A DNA stretch of 64,000 bases from Pochonia chlamydosporia 170 (Eukaryota > Ascomycota > Sordariomycetes > Hypocreales > Clavicipitaceae): positions 186,001 through 250,000 of the forward strand of contig NC_035795.1 in NCBI RefSeq assembly GCF_001653235.2, in the 5' to 3' direction. Shown here in pieces: positions 11,527 through 23,511 of the stretch; position 1 is the stretch's first letter, and every line of letters begins with the position of its first letter. The position numbers and the translations under genes are program-made. The notes beneath the pieces are model-generated. The model made no database searches. It saw nothing but the letters and a program-made list of their open reading frames with translations, and was not told the DNA's origin.

Positions 11527-12184
11527 TGTTTAATGTTTAATTTTTTGGGGACGTTTGATACATTTTTTTGCCACCGATGACCGAGTAGAATGTTTTCTGG
11601 TGAGATATTTTGCGCCTGCTGTTTTATTTAGCAAGTTGCTTGCTCTTTCGTTGGTGCCGTGGAGTTGGCCACAAGCTGAAAGCAACTGGACTTGGTGCTA
11701 CCAGTTGACCACAATTGTCATTGGATTACTTTCAATGTTGACAAGTCTGCACGCCAGTCCCATCATCAGCTTAGTTCAGCTTGGGACATGTCTCCTATTC
11801 TGTCTAAGGGAAATCAATGTCAACTTGTAGAGGCAGCGTCTCTTAGCGTCTCTTAACCCATTTGCCGAGTTTGCACTTCGCGGGAACGGAATTCTCTCGT
11901 ACATAGGAAACATGCTTAGAAGGGCACTTTTCTCTGAGGTGATTAGTGCAAATGAGGTGATTGAAGCACTTCGACATACTTGTCCTTCATCTACTTATTG
12001 TGCTGAACATTAGTACATAAAATAGCGAGCACGATACCTATACAAAAGCATGTGTGCGTGAATCGTGCCAGGTAAGCCGTCTCAAAAAAAAAAGTACTAT
12101 TCAATGCTGTCTAATTCGTGAATCGTATAAAGGTTTAAAATACAACTGTGGCTCCCTTGGACGACACAGGATTTTCACACCGTC
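11527..12184. other. Intergenic, holds a partial duplication of the zinc-knuckle exon-intron junction
   Basis: About 660 bp. Bases 11576-11631 resemble 11275-11334 (end of the zinc-knuckle exon 2 and the following intron) but carry no intact knuckle. A poly-A run and a twice-repeated ccgtctcaaaaaa motif (near 12079 and 12180) lie toward the right end. No gene called. Confidence 0.4.
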
Positions 12185-13585
12185 TCAAAAAAGTATCCAT
12201 ACCACAATCATCCAGATTGCAAGGTAGCTAAGCGCTGCTGGCATGCCACGCCCAATCTTACTATGCAATCCTGGCGCCGAAGACTCAGACAGAAACACGT
12301 CAACATTGCCGCCCGAGACCTTATCCATATAAGTCAACTGGTTCGGCGTGGCCGGATAGTAATCGGTGTTAAAGGTTGAGTTTAGCGACACAGCACCCAC
12401 TACTTCGCCGGATTCAAGACGAATGTGAGTGTCAAAGGCGAGGTCCTTGAGTTTGGATTCCGTCACAACGATTTGGCGAGCGCCTCGGATCCAATCGCCG
12501 TACCCGCCGTATCCTGAATGCTGTCCATAACAAAGGTTGATTCCGTTCCCAGCAACAGTCATTCCGGGCAGTAATGAATCCCACTTATAGCACCAGCTCT
12601 GGCCGTGGTCGTGCCCATAGAAAAGTCCCATCAGGCCTGTCGTGCTGACCAAAGCCTCCATAAATGGGACATCTTGACCGCCGTAGTTACAAGTCTCGTA
12701 TAGACTGTTGTTGCTACACCATCCTTCTCCTTGTTGAGCAACAGCAGGCTCGTCATTGATACCGGGTTGGTAGTGAGGCTTCGGCCCGGCCTCTGTTTGT
12801 ATCGCCCAGGTGGCATTGATAGGGACGTGAACGAATGCCAGCGAAGGAATCATCTTGTCGTATTTCTTGAACAATGACGCCTTGGTTTCGTTGAACCAAG
12901 TCACGACGCTGGTGTCAACCCAGTTTTCTTGGGCGACACCCTCGCGGTAAAACCCCCCACGAGAATCAAAGAAATAGAGGACGAGTGTAGGAGAGCAGCT
13001 GTCGTCACTACAGTCTGCCGAATACACCAGCAAGTAATAGTTTGTGGTTCCGCTGGTTTCTGTATCCACCATTTTCTGAGTTCGGGCGCCGGTCCACATC
13101 TGTTCCCGCTTCAAAATGTCATCTCCATCCATGTAGTAACTGTGGTCGTGATTGCCATATGTGGATGCCCAGGTCAGGTTTCTTTGTATTATCGGGGCGA
13201 CAATTTGGTCAATGTAGTGTGTGCTGTTGTGTTCCCAAGTGGTGTCGCCGTTGATTAAGTCGCCATTCAGCACCACAAGCTCCGGGGGATCAAAGTCCAG
13301 TACATCTCCGATAACACGAACCGTGTTGCGATCTTGTTCTGGGCCAGTGCTGGACTCGTCTGCAGGTCATTGGGTTAGCAAGGTGAAAACATAGGAGATG
13401 CGTCACCATTGGTGATGCTACGCACATTGCCCAAAATGCATATCCGAGAAGACGGAGATCTGAAAGGTCCCATTGGCGTTGAACTTTAACGACGGTAATT
13501 CATCATTGCTTGCTTGACGAGCTGTTGGTGCTTGCAGAGACCACCGCGCTGCAGAACACCACAGAAGCAACACCTCCCGCAGCAT
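12185..13585 (-). CDS. Calcineurin-like phosphoesterase, DCR2 type, GPI-anchored (apparent frame break)
   Basis: A metallophosphoesterase predicted to enter the secretory path. Exon 1 (13426-13585) carries a hydrophobic start and the D-x-H motif in S-D-M-H-F-G. Exon 2 carries G-D-L-I-N-G-D, G-N-H-D, and G-H-D-H-G, all metal-binding signatures, in the usual order. The C-terminus ends in a hydrophobic stretch (YLAIWMIVVWILF) after small residues, as in a GPI-anchor signal. With the best acceptor (exon 2 from 13360) the family-conserved Q-D-x-N-T-V segment is read, but a T3 run at 13319-13321 then puts the rest out of frame. A second acceptor 10 bp downstream (exon 2 from 13350) keeps one frame but loses that conserved segment. 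So either the sequence has one extra base or the splice site has changed. Confidence 0.75.
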
Positions 13586-15033
13586 GGCGATAATCGCAAC
13601 TCTAGGTTGGATTGAGAAGGCGGGTGTAAATGAGGTCCGAGGTGCCCAATTGATGAACTTTATTCTCGTTTATCTCAGACTACCTTGCTCTCTTCATCGT
13701 GATGCCGGAAGCGGGCCAAGCTCTTAATAAAGTTTCTTCTGGAAAAGGCATCTTCCAACGCAAGAGGCTAGGCTTGCCGCAACTACACTGCGACTCATCA
13801 TCGTGGTGAGTCCGACACAAAGAAAAAGCGGCATTTACAACGGCAAGCTTTGAATAGAATGTCTGTGGCTCAGAAATTGGGAATGACGACGATTGTGCCA
13901 CGCGTCGACAAGACACTATCGACTGTGCGGCCATTTTCAACCATTCTGGTCAACAAGTTGCTTCAAACCATTGGCGCGGGTGATTGTGGGTGGTTATTTG
14001 AACTCTGAACACCAAAACCCAAACAAGTTTCATGGGCTACGATGCTCCATGATCAAGCAATGCCCTGACAATCTTTGCCACCGGCAGTATTGACTGGATG
14101 TGAAAATCCGCGTCATCTCGCGAACTATAGAAGGCTTGAGGCTGTCTTGGGTAAGGCCTCACGCGACTTTAAGCCACCATACCTCCCGAGGCGCATTTTT
14201 TTTGCTTGGCACCATCAAAATGCAGACAGTGTGTCAGTCTAGACTGCACCAGACCAAACTTGACTGTTTGACTAGCTTCGGCCGCGTTACGGAATGTGGG
14301 GGATCGATCAATGCCGCAAAAATTGTCAAGCACGAACCCGTAGCCAAATCCGGTAATACACCTTGACGAGGCGAGATGCGTGAGCTTGAATAAGACTATC
14401 CAACTCGGCCAGTCTTATAAATAGCGTAAGTTTCAAGGATAAATCATGCTTTGCATTAAACTTGTCGTATTATGCGGCCGAGTCAACATGCGAGCCTAAC
14501 TATTGCTGAAAGTTTTGACCAGTGGCGACTGGAATCAACCGGATATCTCACCTTTCTTGTTGCACTAGGGTCTTTCTGGAACTTGAGGAGTTATGATCGC
14601 TTCGAACGATTGCGATGTCGCTAAACTCACATTGTAGTCGACAATATTTGATTTCCGAGTTAGTTGCAGGGACAGTTAGAAGTGCCTCGATGATTGGTTT
14701 GCCGGAACTTGTCGAAGTTGTGGAAAACTTGCGGCCATACGCTGCGGCTTATGAGACGGCAGTAACAGAAGTCAACAAAAGAAGAATGAGAGAGAAGAAA
14801 AAAAATTAGACAATTTATATCTACCTAAAAGAAGTGCTAATTCTTCTCGTCGGTCTCTTCGCACGAATGGATCTGGACACGAAATTGTCGTGCCTGAATA
14901 GGGTAGCGCACGGAATTTGATGCTTGCGGTGACGTGCTTACAGCTCAGAATCAGGACATTTAAACCCCACATTCACATCAATCCGGACTCGGCTTCTCTT
15001 CAAAGCATCATCAGACGGATTCATTGTTCCAAA
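13586..15033. other. Intergenic, no gene seen
   Basis: About 1.45 kb between divergent genes. A Lys/Arg-rich 64-codon open frame at 14615-14809 has no recognisable domain or flanking exons, so it is not called. Confidence 0.5.
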
Positions 15034-15840
15034 ATGACGAGCGACTCCCCTTCCTTGCCATTACTTGATCATTTGGTGATTCTTGTATCACAAGCGACGC
15101 TTTTGGGGCTCCCTGAACGACTGCAGGATGTGTTAGTTGTTGCACCAGGTGGAACCCACGCAGATGGTGTGACGATGAACAAGTTGATTCTGTTCGAGGA
15201 CGGCTTCTACATTGAGCTCATTGCCTTTGTGGATGGCAAAGAGCCAGAACATCGGCAAAAGCATCGCTGGGGGCATCAGAAGGAAAATAGCGTCATCGAT
15301 TGGGCCTATACTTTTCCGTCGGAAGATGACTTCTACCCCGTGAAGCAACGTCTTCAGAGGGCGGCAACTTCTTCTCGATACTCCGATCCGATACCAGGAG
15401 GTAGAATAAGGGAAGATGGAACCGTGCTCAAGTGGGCAGTGGCAGTTGCTCAGGATGATCTCGGCGATGCGTTACAACCGGGAATACTGCCGTTCTGGTG
15501 TCTGGATCGTACTCCACGAAGGCTTCGAGTCCCGTACCAAGAAGATTCTCACCAAACCCAACATCCATCTGGTGTGCGAGGCATCTCTTCCATTACTGTC
15601 ACTGTTCCCACTGAGCAGCTCAAAGACCTTGCTGAAGCTTACAGCGCTATTCATGACCGCACTACATCGACACATAGCTGGCACTTTGGCGTCCCAAACA
15701 AGGAATTTACGACAAACAATTTGGTTTCGCTACTGGGGAGTGACCGCACGACGGGGATTTATGTCAAGCTTAAGGGATCTCCAGGCGGTGCAAGCAGTGT
15801 GGAACTACTACCCGGGGTGGTTTTCGACATAGAGCAATAA
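15034..15840 (+). CDS. Glyoxalase-like domain protein
   Basis: A single-exon 268-aa protein of the glyoxalase-like (Glyoxalase_3, VOC-fold related) group common in fungi; no reaction is established for most members. The start at 15034 is chosen because L-L-D-H-L-V-I-L-V follows within 20 residues, as in the family; an upstream ATG at 14917 in the same frame adds 39 residues without motif. Other landmarks are G-G-T-H-A-D-G, E-L-I-A-F and the central N-S-V-I-D-W-A-Y segment, then R-G-I-S-S-I-T-V-T-V which begins the second half. The His of the first motif and Glu of E-L-I-A would be metal ligands in a VOC fold. It lies tail to tail with the ABC transporter gene, 165 bp apart. Confidence 0.8.
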   Translation: MTSDSPSLPLLDHLVILVSQATLLGLPERLQDVLVVAPGGTHADGVTMNKLILFEDGFYIELIAFVDGKEPEHRQKHRWGHQKENSVIDWAYTFPSEDDFYPVKQRLQRAATSSRYSDPIPGGRIREDGTVLKWAVAVAQDDLGDALQPGILPFWCLDRTPRRLRVPYQEDSHQTQHPSGVRGISSITVTVPTEQLKDLAEAYSAIHDRTTSTHSWHFGVPNKEFTTNNLVSLLGSDRTTGIYVKLKGSPGGASSVELLPGVVFDIEQ

Positions 15841-16005
15841 TAAACAACAATTCATGTGCTGTAAATCAACCACCAGTCTGTCTAATGAATGAAGTTGATT
15901 TGAATCGCCCCAATACACACTGTGGGAAAAACTTATCCAAACCTGTAATGCAACCCCAAGATATATCACAATCTTTTCTCCGCTTCGTTGACGTCTTTAC
16001 TAACA

Positions 16006-19000
16006 TCACACCCTCTTGGCTTGGGTCTTCTTCTGGCTCGGCACTCGAAAGACCCAGTAGAGTGTCAAAGCGATGCCAATGTTCGCAACAACATAGACCC
16101 AAACAAGTCCAAAATCTCTCCATCTGGTATCATAAGATATCCCAAAACGAGCCAAGAAGTCATTCGTGGTCGCGACAGGGCAGTAGCCACATATACCAAG
16201 CGCAGCCTCATCTAGCACGCGGCCGCCCATCTTGCTAGCGAATGGTCCGAGGAATTTGCCACAACTCATTCCATCTGCAGGTGGTGCAATGCGCAATACC
16301 TCGTAGTCAGCACAAGTAATGTTATTGTGTGCGACGGCGGTGGACATGATGCCTCCCACCAAGTACGTAGCAGGAGAAGCCCGGTACATGAAGGTCCAGA
16401 ATCTGGGGAGGTCAACCTGCGGTACACTGATGCCACAACAAAGGATGCAGAGTGTCCATAAAAATGTTATGAGAACACCAGCAGTCTCTGGAAGATCCAT
16501 CCACATAATGGCTGCATGCGTAATGGTGCTGGTAAACAGCAAGTAGACCCAGAGAAAGAGGAACACGAGGAAGCCTCGGACTGTCTGGTCATCGCTTGTG
16601 GTATTTCGGAAGAAGCCCACGGGATAGTACCAACAAAAGTACATGATGACCGCCATGAGCGAATTCCAGAAGATCTCAATCAAGATGTTGGCAAGCACGT
16701 ACGTGGCCCATCGGTAGATCTTGGACGGCCTCTCCCGTGCCTCGTAGAGGTTGCGTTGCGGCACAAACATGGGCATGATCTGCTCACTGATGTTGAGGAA
16801 GAGCACAAGAAACATGAAAACGGCCCATAGCTGGTTCTGCAAACCTTGGATAGAGTTGTTTGCGCTATAACTGAAGCCGAGATACAAAGACTGTCACAAA
16901 TAGCATTAGTTGTGGGTTTCAGACTGCAGAACAAGAAAAAAAAAGGCTTCTACACCAATACTGACCGATAGTGTGATCAAACCAATCTTGGACCACATGT
17001 ACACGGGGGACCTCCAAAAATGCTTCGCTGTTCGAATCAAGACTTCTCGAAACTGAGTAGCGAAGGAAGCAACGAACTCTTGATGCTGCGACTTTTCGCT
17101 GCTACGTCCTGCTGCATTAGTTTCTGTCAAGCGTAAACCTCGCAGACGGGCCAGCTCTGTCTTTACACCCTGATATTCTGGAGAATTTCTCCATGTTGCA
17201 TGCCAATCTACACCTTCGGACAGATTTTTTTGCGGCTCAATGACTTTCAGCATCCATTCAGCAGGGTTCGCACCAGGTAGGATTGGCGTGGCACCACTTC
17301 GTTCAAAATAGTCAATCAACGTGGATGAATGCTCGCCCAAGTCTGCGTTTCAGGTCAGCAGCAGAAATATCCCGTGGGCAGACTGCCTCGCCACTTACCA
17401 CCAAAATAAACAGTTTTACCGCCCGGCGCAATGAGAAGTAACCGATCAAACTGATTAAAAAGCATCGCTGAGGGCTGATGGACGGTGCAGAGGACTGCCT
17501 GCCCGGAGTTGGCTAGTTTTCTGATGAGCACGGAAATGGCCCATGATGTTTGCGCATCAAGACCTGAAGTCGGCTCGTCAAAGAAGATGAGTAGCTGAGG
17601 ACGAGCAGCAAGCTCCACGCCGATTGTGAACCGCTTTCTCTGTTCGATGTTGAGCCCTTGGCCGGGGATGCCAATGATGGCTTCTGCAAAGTCTTGCATT
17701 TCCAGTACTTCAATGACGTGGTCGACATATCGAAGCTTGTCACTGCGCGGCACTTCGGCTGGTTGTCGTAGCACCGCACTGAACGTCAGAGCCTCACGTA
17801 CCGACATTGTAGCCATGTGAAGATCTTGCTGCTGTACGTAGCCGACTTGGTGCTGGAAAGTAGCGTCGGTGGGTGTCCCGTTGACCAAGACGTCGCCAGA
17901 CACGACACCCAAGGAAACACGACATGCCAAGGTGTCCAGTAGTGTGGTCTTTCCAGCTCCAGAAACACCCTAAAAAAAATGAACAAACGAGTCAATCAGC
18001 AATGAATCAACGACAAGCTGACCCGAGGCAGCAAAGCTTCAGTCCAGACACGAACTCTAAGCAGCAATAGGATAATACATACCATCAGAACAGTGGAAAC
18101 TCCAGGCTTGACCCAGCCGTCGACATGATCGAGCAACTGGCGTTCTTCCCCTTTGACCTTGATGGAATAGCAGAGGTCCTCCCAATGGAAAGCTTGTGTG
18201 GTGGCGGCGAGGGGCTTGGTTACATTCCCATCAGAGCTGGCCTCATGGTTGACAATGTTGCTCTTCTCTAGTCGGGAAGATTGGCTGCCCCTGGATGACT
18301 GAGCAGTCTCCAGATCAGACCGAGGCAGAAAAGAATCCATCAAGCTACTACGGGATGTTCTATGACTTCGTCGGAAGACAAGGACCTCGCCCTTTGTCTT
18401 TGGTGGCCGTGCCAACTCTGCGGCCAGGAGATAGGCTGCAAAGAAAACGACGGTGAATGCACAGAGTATGCCAACATTCCTCCACTTGTGATCATTCCAG
18501 TAATCGAACGACAGGTTTATATACCGGTCGCCATTGACAACAGTTGACCCGGGTTTGGCCCCCACGACGGCGCAAATCCGGGATCTCGCAGGCAGCCGTT
18601 CGTATCCACGACCCCGAGGCACTATGCTTGAACATGCAAACTCCCTACCATGAAACTCGTTCGCCATGAGCGCCTCAAAGGAATAGGCCAACGGATTGAT
18701 ATAGGTCATCCATCGCGACCAGCCAGGCATGTAAGCAGTAGGGATGGTGAAGCCCGTGTAGATCATAAGACCGAAGCTGATCACAGCGCTAGGTATCATA
18801 GCCTGGGCAGATGTTCTCGCGATGCTGGCGAGGGTTCGAAAGATGGCCGACAGGGAGAGAGTCGCCAGCAGAGAGACCAGGCAGAAGAAGAAGAAGGCGC
18901 CGGGCCCACGCCGCAAATGAGCCATGAAATAGACAAGAATGTTGAACACAAACATGTTGACAATCTTGTAGGGAATGTCGCACAAATAGCTGGCTATTGC

Positions 19001-20829
19001 CTGTGCTGATTGACGGTGGAAGGCGTACCGGTTATGTTTCTCTACAACTGGACGCTCGGCGTAGAGAGTGAGTACCTCTAGCTGGCTGGCAAATGCATTG
19101 AATAGGAGCGAGAAGAATATAGTTCCTCCACGGTAGTAGAAGCTGGAGGAGTTGTTGGGGAGGTTGTAAAACATGCTGCCCAGAATGAGAGCTACGATGA
19201 GGTTGAACACCAAAGATACGATTGTGAAGCCAGGGTCAGCCAAAAGCCTCCTCCAAGCACGCCAAAAGGTCAGAGAAACCTGACGGTAGTAGGAGATGGT
19301 GTAAGGGGAGCTGTGGCTCTGGGACTTTGCCTGCTCAGCATGGCGAGACTCTAGATACTCGCTTAGCCTGTGCTGCACAGGATGCTTGTTTTCATAGCTG
19401 TTCAGTCTGTGCTGCAATTCCCGCCGCAACTTGCTGGAGCGCCACCACAGTGCAAAATCGTCGGCCGTGCGAGGCGCCAGATTCTCAAACCCGGCTTTGA
19501 CAGTACGCTCCAGCGGACTTGTCATGGAGGTCAAGAAGTCCGGAACGGTCTGGCGTTCCGGGCAAAGAAACCCCAGGTCTTCAAAGTATGTCTTGGCCTC
19601 GGAGCACTTCCCAAAGAAAATCTGCCTGCCTTCGTAAATGACGGTAACGAGATCGAACAAGTCGTATGCTGACTGGGGAACTTGGTAGAGCGTCACCGCT
19701 GACGTGGTGCCCAAAAGGTCGGCCTGCCGGCGTAAATTCTGACAAAAGTTGACGGCGTTGGCACTATCCAGACCGCGAGTAGAGTTGTCCCAGCATTGGA
19801 ACTTGGCGTTTGTGAGCGCTGCTTCGGCGATACTGACTCTCTTGCGCTCTCCGCCGCTTACACCGCGAACAACATCGTCGCCCACTCGAGTGTTGGCGGT
19901 ATGCGTCAATCCGAATGTGGCCATCATGGCATCGCGTCGGAGAACATCGAACTGTTGGCGGGTGAAGCCTTGGGGAACATGTCGAACGGAACGAGCACAA
20001 CTTGCGAAGAGTAATGTTTCGTTGACTGTGAGGTGGGCAAGGTGCGAGTCGAGTTCTGCATTGTAGAGAACATCGCCGCGGAGAGAGGAACGAATCAGTT
20101 TCGGATCGATTCCTAATCCATCACATTGACATCACGCTAATCAGCTTTTCTTGAGTCATTCCCCGGAATGAGCGCACGTAAAGGAACAAACATACCACGG
20201 TAGTTGATATAAGCGTCTGGGGATAGTTCTAGGTCTGCCGTTTGCGAAGACAATGTCTTCAGAAATGTTGAGCAGCCAGAGCCAGGAGGGCCAAGAACAA
20301 GCAGCATTTCACCATCCTCAACGATGCCTTCAAAATTTTGTAAGATATCTACTCGTCTGCCTCTGAAGCCGCTGCCGGAAGCCAACCTGGCCAGTGATTT
20401 TGCAATGCCAATCAAAACGTTTCCGGTCGATTTTTGAAACTGTGCTTCAGTTATCCAGCCAAACACGGTCAAATTTCTAAACGCTACACCTAGAGATCGC
20501 TGCGAAGCAGACCTCCGGCCTGACTCTGTGAGCGCTGCAACCCTCTTCATCCATGCCGTCGGGTCAAAGTTTGGTGACTTGGGATCCAGGTTGCTGCCCT
20601 TATGAGGTGCGGTGTTGCTTTCGGTAGTGTAATTCGACAAAGAAGGCGCAATGGATCTTTGGACTGGAGTTTGCTGGGGAGGGCTCTGGCCTGAAGAAGC
20701 TCTCTGGTTCACATCCTTGTCTCGATCAACTAAAGTAGAATGTGAACCCTGGGAGCTAGACATTAATGTCATATCTGCTACTTTGCCATCAAAAATGTGT
20801 TCTATATGTTTGTTACTGAACTTGTACAT
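16006..20829 (-). CDS. PDR-type (ABC-G) multidrug ABC transporter
   Basis: A full-size plasma-membrane exporter with the (NBD-TMD)2 layout. Exons 20196-20829, 18083-20112, 17399-17969, 16966-17342 and 16006-16890 join in phase to 1498 aa, the usual length. NBD1 has the PDR-type degenerate Walker A with Cys in place of Lys (G-P-P-G-S-G-C-S-T, about residue 180), a good signature V-S-G-G-E-R-K-R and Walker B ending [12 protein letters not shown]2 has a canonical Walker A (G-V-S-G-A-G-K-T-T, residue 889), a degenerate signature L-N-I-E-Q-R-K-R and Walker [11 protein letters not shown]. Each half ends in six helices. The start could also be Met20 or Met23. Its place beside a polyketide locus suggests export or self-protection, though PDR genes also occur alone. 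Confidence 0.92.
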
Positions 20830-22313
20830 GGCGGATTGGAAGTATCAATGGGTTCCTGGATACGTTATACGACGCGGCGGAAAAATACATGTGCATATAA
20901 ATACATATATCAGGATATGACGTCGTCGAGGGCTACAAATTGAGACGCGGAGTTTATCAGTGTAACCGTGCTGGAATTTGGATTGTGCACTGATATAGAT
21001 GCAGTCCCTGTCCACTTGCTTATATGCTTCTCTCATTGTGGCTATGACATCCTCCCTTTTTGTATATGTATTGTTGACACCTTAATGACATACATACACC
21101 TGTCTTATTGTATTCAACTGTGGTAGGAGGTCACAAGTATTTGTCTACCATATTACGGATTAATCGCTTCAATATGGCAAATACTTCTGATCATAGGTTG
21201 TAAGTATATAGCTTTCTCCACGAGTCGAAGTAACAGAAATACAGAGAGAGCAAGGCCATAGAGAGAGAGAGAGAGAGAGAGAGAGAGGCCTAGCATACTT
21301 TCCTGACGTCTCAGTGGAAGGCACGGATCCTGTGTCTCTCGGGCTAGCTTCTGTGAACTTCCGCCTTCAGACCCCAAGGCGGTGGCGCCAGCAGTTAAAG
21401 CCCGATTGGTCTTTGGATGTGCAAAGGATCTTGGACCACATCGTATGTCAACTCATGTCATCAGACCATCTTCCTGCATCAGCGGAGTGTTGCATTTGCT
21501 GGTTAAGTGACCTAACGGACATTTTCCTTTGCCAAAGTACATGATCTGAAGAATTATGTGAGGTAAACATATGGACATGGTTGAGTTACGTGCCCCCTAC
21601 ATTTTTACGACGGACCATTTGATCGGAACTCGGCTGCAGTGGGGATCGAACTGGTCATTTATCAAAGAACGTGACCACTAGATCATTTCAGTAAAGGGCT
21701 ACGCTCGGTCGATGTGGGGAGATCGTACAGGTTATATTCTGTTGACATCATTGCTTCATGTTGCACACAATACAACCAGAATAATCCACTCTTAAATCGG
21801 AGTTGTCCCTTTTTGGCCGAGTGATGTATTGTCTGTGACACTTCATGCTGGCACTACCCAACGCATCAGACTTAAGAAGACTTGAATGACTTCAAATGGC
21901 GGTCTTACTCAATGAGTGGATGCAGTTAGAGACTTGACGTTTAAGGAACATTGACATGTCAACTACCACGAGGCACGGACTTGGTGGGGATTTCCAACAG
22001 GGAGGCAACATTGCAGCCTGTCAATTTTGTGACGTATGTAAGTTAAGTTTCAAAATGACAGACCGGACTTATTAGCACAACAGACTTGAGTCATCACACT
22101 CCGCAAGACTGTGCTGCAGCTCTCTGAAGTGCGGACTTACAGACGTCAACCCCAAATAGCGGCGTTAACTTATCACGCCTGGATGATGATACGAAGAAGA
22201 TGCGGTGAGTGTGCAATGACAGATATAAATACGATGGTGGGCAGTCAAGCTATAATGGTGAACAAAAAGACAATCAAAAGCACATGTCGTATCTCAAAGT
22301 CTGAATCATCCGG
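20830..22313. other. Intergenic with an AG microsatellite
   Basis: About 1.5 kb upstream of the ABC transporter and downstream of the alpha-oxoamine synthase relic. Apart from the AG tract at 21260-21287 I see no gene or motif. Confidence 0.5.
21260..21287. repeat. (AG)14 microsatellite
   Basis: Uninterrupted alternating AG/GA tract of 28 bp about 430 bp upstream of the ABC transporter start. Confidence 0.95.
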
Positions 22314-23511
22314 CTACTGTCCCCAATTCATGTTCACTTTGGCAACCACGGAATTTGTAATGTGCGCCACCGCGCAGAGCTTGACTTCATAGCCTGGTCT
22401 ATTCAGGCGGTTTTGTGCTTCGCATTCCATTGTCTCTTTTGCCAAGTTGCAAATGGATTCGTCCAGACTTTTCACCTCATCATCCGTATTGTGCACATGA
22501 AAGACGAGGGCGAATTCTGTTTGTGCCCTTTGGGACGACAGGGGCGCACACGCAGAAGCCGTCTATCTACAAATGAACGGCGAGATAGAGATTGTGCTTG
22601 GGCTTTATAAAAACAGGGCAAATATGAGTCACAAAAGGAAAACGGTTCCAATCATCTTTTGAAAGGGGAATACGCACGGTATCATAATCGCTAGCCTTCT
22701 CCCAGACCGGGTTCTCAGTGATGATGTACAGAAATAGCTTCACCAGGTGCTGCATCTTTTTCTTGTCCCCAAGGTGCACCGTGTACGTTGTCCAAGACAT
22801 CATCTTTAGTTTACTATTGGTCAGAAAGGAGCTTACTTGTTAAGCTCTGAGTAGGTAAGCCACATGGGTGAATACGGCGGCAAGGAACCCTGGGCTCTCG
22901 AGTAAAGCACAGATCTTGTGTTGTTCATGAACATGCTTCTTACTGTTACATTGGACGGAATGGCAGCTTACGTTCCGGTCATTACGGAGTAGTACGATCC
23001 GGTTTTAGGAAGCATGGACCAGCCAGGGGTAACAGGAACACACACCTCTAGAGCCATCTACAGAGTTCCCGCACGTGTGGTTTCGGGCGGTGAGTGCTAG
23101 CATGAGTTAGTTCATCGTAGACGCTGGCCTCACCTGGCCGTACAGTGGTAGTAAAGACCGCATCGTTAGCCACAGCACCAGAGCCACGAAGCAGAGCCGA
23201 TTCTGCCCCAATATAGATAGATATACATATATATATCTATCTATATCGGGAACTCGGCGGTTTTCCTTTCCACCATATCGAGATCCGCAGAGTCTCCACC
23301 CAGCTGCCGTGCTCCATGCGATTCTAGCTGGAAGTCCGGATTTGCAGCGAGCTCCTCGAGAACGGCGGTTCTCACAGCCCCCGACTTTCCAAGACACACG
23401 GCGTCGCTCGATGAGAAGCTAATCAATGTGGTAAATGGCACAGAGAGACCTTGATCGGGCGGCGTCGAGCTCGTCTTCCATGATCCGATAGGAGATCGTG
23501 TCGTTTTTCAT
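22314..23511 (-). pseudogene. Relic of an alpha-oxoamine synthase (class II PLP aminotransferase; BioF/SPT/FUM8 family)
   Basis: Pieces of one family appear in order on the minus strand but in changing frames. Near 23511 a start-like segment reads M-K-N-D-T-I-S-Y-R. From about 23440, F-S-S-S-D...P-D-F-Q-L-E-S-H-G-A-R-Q-L-G-G matches the substrate-loop start of the family. After a palindromic insertion, G-S-G-A-V-A-N-D...R-P-G...V-Y-D-E-L-T-H-A-S matches the nucleotide/PLP region. The stretch that should carry the PLP lysine is missing or unrecognisable. From about 22880 come Y-S-R...S-L-P-P-Y-S and, in 22567-22803, T-E-N-P-V-W-E-K and F-V-T-H-I-C-P-V-F. A TAG (22567-22569) follows A-V-H-L, then V-P-K-G-T-N-R-I-R, an extra base in CCC (22508-22510) and H-V-H-N-T-D, the C-terminal hallmark. 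Intact members condense an amino acid with an acyl-CoA or acyl-ACP. It cannot make a working enzyme as read. Confidence 0.75.
23211..23246. repeat. 36-bp near-perfect AT-rich palindrome inside the relic
   Basis: Two 18-bp arms built of atag/ctat units pair at 17 of 18 positions. It interrupts the alpha-oxoamine synthase relic exactly between two conserved blocks and adds an in-frame TAG. Confidence 0.9.

Noticed and set aside
14615..14809. 64-codon open frame rich in Lys/Arg at its end
   Set aside because: No domain, no flanking exons, no start context; likely chance.
22570..22680. Intron gtgcgt...ttgtag in the 3' part of the oxoamine synthase relic
   Set aside because: The putative intron itself reads conserved protein (P-F-V-T-H-I-C-P-V-F), so the TAG is better seen as a stop in coding sequence.
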